Position numbers and translations under genes: made by a program. 9,181 bases of DNA from JBDROU01 sp043809745 [NCBI: bacterium] (GTDB lineage: Bacteria > Elusimicrobiota > JBDRMW01): assembly GCA_043809745.1 (NCBI GenBank), contig JBDROU010000083.1:1-9181 (forward strand). Reading direction: 5' to 3'. Position 1 is the first letter of the stretch; each line of letters starts with the position of its first letter. Below the pieces are notes generated by a model. That model saw nothing but the letters and a program-made list of their open reading frames with translations. It was not told where the DNA came from and did not search any database. Of this stretch, positions 8,426 through 9,181 are shown one piece after another.

Positions 8426-8464
8426 AGGATTTTACTTCGCTCAGCTGCGCTCGAAATCAATCCT
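8426..8464 (-). repeat. 39-bp hairpin element between the two tRNA-Lys genes (miniature GAGCG repeat)
   Basis: The ends AGGATT (8426-8431) and AATCCT (8459-8464) are inverted, and inside them TTCG (8436-8439) pairs with CGAA (8452-8455) around a CAGCTG core. Read on the minus strand it contains two GAGCG words and ends with GAGCGAAGT (8434-8442), a 9-mer also found at 8933-8941 in the GC-rich element after tRNA-Leu. The last 11 bases, AAATCAATCCT (8454-8464), are also perfectly inverted at 8498-8508. It resembles a REP-type interspersed repeat. Confidence 0.5.
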
Positions 8465-8529
8465 AAGCATAGTAAGACTTTTGATATCAGGAATCAGAGG
8501 ATTGATTTTATATTATCAATATTTAGTAC

Positions 8530-8602
8530 GCGCCATTAGCTCAATTGGTAGAGCAGGACACTCTTAATGTCAAGGTTGTAGGTTCAAGTCCTACATGGCG
8601 TA
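8530..8602 (+). tRNA. tRNA-Lys (anticodon CTT)
   Basis: Acceptor GCGCCAT (8530-8536) pairs with ATGGCGT (8595-8601) with one G-T pair at the end, discriminator A8602. The anticodon loop CTCTTAA carries CTT, reading AAG. The T-arm is GTAGG/CCTAC with loop TTCAAGT. The outer anticodon-stem pair is a G-A mismatch. No CCA is encoded. Together with tRNA-Lys(TTT) it covers both Lys codons. Confidence 0.94.
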
Positions 8603-8622
8603 AAAAATTGACAATAAATAGT

Positions 8623-8704
8623 GCCGCAGTGGTGAAACTGGCAGACACGTACGGCTTAGGACCGTATGCTTAACGGCTTGTGGGTTCAAATCCCTCCTGC
8701 GGCA
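8623..8704 (+). tRNA. tRNA-Leu (anticodon TAG)
   Basis: Acceptor GCCGCAG (8623-8629) pairs fully with CTGCGGC (8697-8703), discriminator A8704. The anticodon stem TACGG/CCGTA encloses CTTAGGA, anticodon TAG (8657-8659), reading CTA. A long variable arm (TGCTTAACGGCTT) marks the class II type. The T-loop is TTCAAAT, with a T-T mismatch in the T-stem. No CCA is encoded. Its 3' end is duplicated downstream at 8952-8975. Confidence 0.94.
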
Positions 8705-8711
8705 AAGAGAA
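8688..8711 (+). repeat. Left copy of a 24-bp direct repeat at the 3' end of tRNA-Leu (att-like)
   Basis: These 24 bases cover the end of the T-loop, the T-stem and acceptor 3' strands, the discriminator and 7 bases beyond the tRNA. They recur exactly at 8952-8975, starting AAATCCCTCCTG in both. A tRNA 3' end repeated at the far side of a segment of different composition is the usual mark of a tRNA-targeted insertion. Confidence 0.7.
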
Positions 8712-8762
8712 ACAAAGACAAAAATATTTTACAGACATAGATGATTGACAAGCTGAAATAGA

Positions 8763-8960
8763 GAGGGATTTGAAGCCGACCCGAGCGCTGCCGGTGGCAG
8801 GAGGAGCGAGGGCGGCAGGCTCCGGAGGGCCGCCGCGCGACGAAGAAGGAGCGCGTGACTGGCGGCGGGCGCGAGACGGTGAGCGCCCCGGATAGAGCGA
8901 TAGCGAGCGGGTGAGCGACCGAAGGAAGTCCCGAGCGAAGTCGAGGGAGAGAAATCCCTC
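8763..8960. repeat. GC-rich, GAGCG-repeat element after tRNA-Leu, possibly a small non-autonomous mobile or REP-like element
   Basis: The block is bounded by the inverted pair GAGGGATTT (8763-8771) and AAATCCCTC (8952-8960). By hand count 118 of 160 bases in 8781-8940 are G or C (74%), against clearly AT-rich surroundings. GAGCG occurs eight times on the plus strand. It can form hairpins: CTGCC/GGCAG (8788-8800, 3-base loop) and GGCGGC/GCCGCC (8811-8834) around the palindrome CTCCGGAG. It encodes no recombinase or transposase. A 99-codon minus-strand frame across it is spurious: both ends are just the antisense of the tRNA-Leu repeat. It could be a structured RNA, a REP/MITE-type element or the scar of a larger insertion. 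Confidence 0.6.
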
Positions 8961-8975
8961 CTGCGGCAAAGAGAA
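8952..8975 (+). repeat. Right copy of the 24-bp tRNA-Leu 3'-end repeat
   Basis: Identical to 8688-8711, including the 7 bases past the tRNA end; the sequences diverge at the next base (G8976 versus A8712). It is a fragment without the rest of a tRNA, so it is not a gene. Confidence 0.7.
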
Positions 8976-9106
8976 GAAGTTAGAGATTATACTTTAATAT
9001 AAAAGGAGAAGGGCCCACCAATAACATTCTCGATCTGCTGAATTGAGGAACCTTGGATTAATTAATTTGTTAATAACCAAGTAAAAGATAATGTGGGTCA
9101 AAAAAT
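8976..9106. other. Intergenic sequence before the right-edge gene
   Basis: No gene is seen. A GGAG (9004-9007) is not followed by a usable start codon. CTTGG and CCAAG, either side of an AT-rich loop (about 9052-9081), form a weak inverted repeat. No convincing promoter pair was found. Confidence 0.4.
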
Positions 9107-9181
9107 ATGAATGAAAAACTTGAAGGCGTTCAGTATAAGATAGTAGAAAACAATCCATGCGAAATTTCGGTAGATATAATG
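9107..9181 (+). CDS. N-terminal 25 codons of a gene, possibly trigger factor
   Basis: ATG at 9107 opens a frame that runs to the window edge; an in-frame TAA at 9089-9091 rules out an earlier start. The product begins MNEKLEGVQYKIVENNPCEI and continues SVDIM. A first strand of the form VxxKIVExxPCEISVDI fits the start of trigger factor (for example ...VEEIxxxKKKLxIEIP), and tRNA-Leu upstream of tig-clpP-clpX is an order I recall from other bacteria. The visible part is too short for certainty. No good Shine-Dalgarno is present. If it is trigger factor, it is a ribosome-bound chaperone for nascent proteins. Confidence 0.45.
   Translation, partial: MNEKLEGVQYKIVENNPCEISVDIM

Noticed and set aside
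8608-8613. TTGACA just before tRNA-Leu as a separate promoter
   Set aside because: The matching -10 would fall inside the tRNA and no TATAAT-like sequence is there; the cluster is more simply co-transcribed.
8670-8969. 99-codon minus-strand frame across tRNA-Leu and the GC-rich block
   Set aside because: Both ends (PQEGF) are the antisense of the duplicated tRNA-Leu 3' end, the middle is low-complexity Arg/Ser/Pro from the GAGCG repeats, and it overlaps a clear tRNA gene.
8688-8975. CRISPR array
   Set aside because: Only two copies of the 24-mer, 264 bp apart, one within a tRNA, and the GAGCG words are far too short and irregular for repeat-spacer structure.

Overview
The window is AT-rich bacterial chromosome. 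It probably comes from a Gram-negative, double-membraned organism: there is an outer-membrane porin with a signal peptide and a terminal Phe, plus several exported proteins. The mix of genes (a porin of the 'putative porin' type, a fused MFS/spermidine-synthase/TPR membrane protein, a stand-alone GGQ release-factor-like protein, and an exported protein with LAPP just after its signal peptide) resembles uncultured lineages such as Omnitrophota or relatives. That placement is recollection and inference, with low confidence. All four tRNA genes lack an encoded CCA.

Layout. 1-803 (minus): 5' part of a gene for an exported, beta-rich protein that runs off the left edge; its promoter sits so close to the ATG that the mRNA may be leaderless. 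804-1188: AT-rich intergenic DNA with inverted repeats, a tandem 12-bp repeat and the porin promoter. 1189-2919 (plus): a porin and, 27 bp downstream, a thioredoxin-type arsenate reductase (arsC) broken by one in-frame TAG although the rest of the frame and all three catalytic cysteines are intact. 2909-5824 (minus): a 971-residue fusion of two MFS-like membrane halves, a spermidine-synthase-like domain and TPRs, overlapping the arsC end tail to tail by 11 bp. 5926-6336 (plus): a small GGQ ribosome-rescue/release-factor-like protein, divergent from the fusion gene. 6471-7955 (plus): an unrecognised exported helical protein with its own promoter and a downstream terminator-like hairpin. 8207-8704: tRNA-Arg(TCG), tRNA-Lys(TTT), tRNA-Lys(CTT) and tRNA-Leu(TAG). 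9107-9181: start of a gene that may be trigger factor, running off the right edge.

The most unusual part is 8685-8975. The 3' end of tRNA-Leu plus 7 bases beyond it is repeated exactly (24 bp) 264 bp downstream. Between the copies lies a roughly 74% GC block full of GAGCG, which opens with an inverted copy of the tRNA T-arm. A 39-bp element with the same layout in miniature (inverted ends, GAGCG words, the shared 9-mer GAGCGAAGT) lies between the two tRNA-Lys genes. Together they look like a small family of non-coding, tRNA-associated repeat elements; the antisense reading frame across the larger one is not a real gene.

Functional links are modest. Porin and arsC form one transcription unit that may relate to phosphate/arsenate, but arsC appears disabled. 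The remaining genes seem to be separately transcribed.
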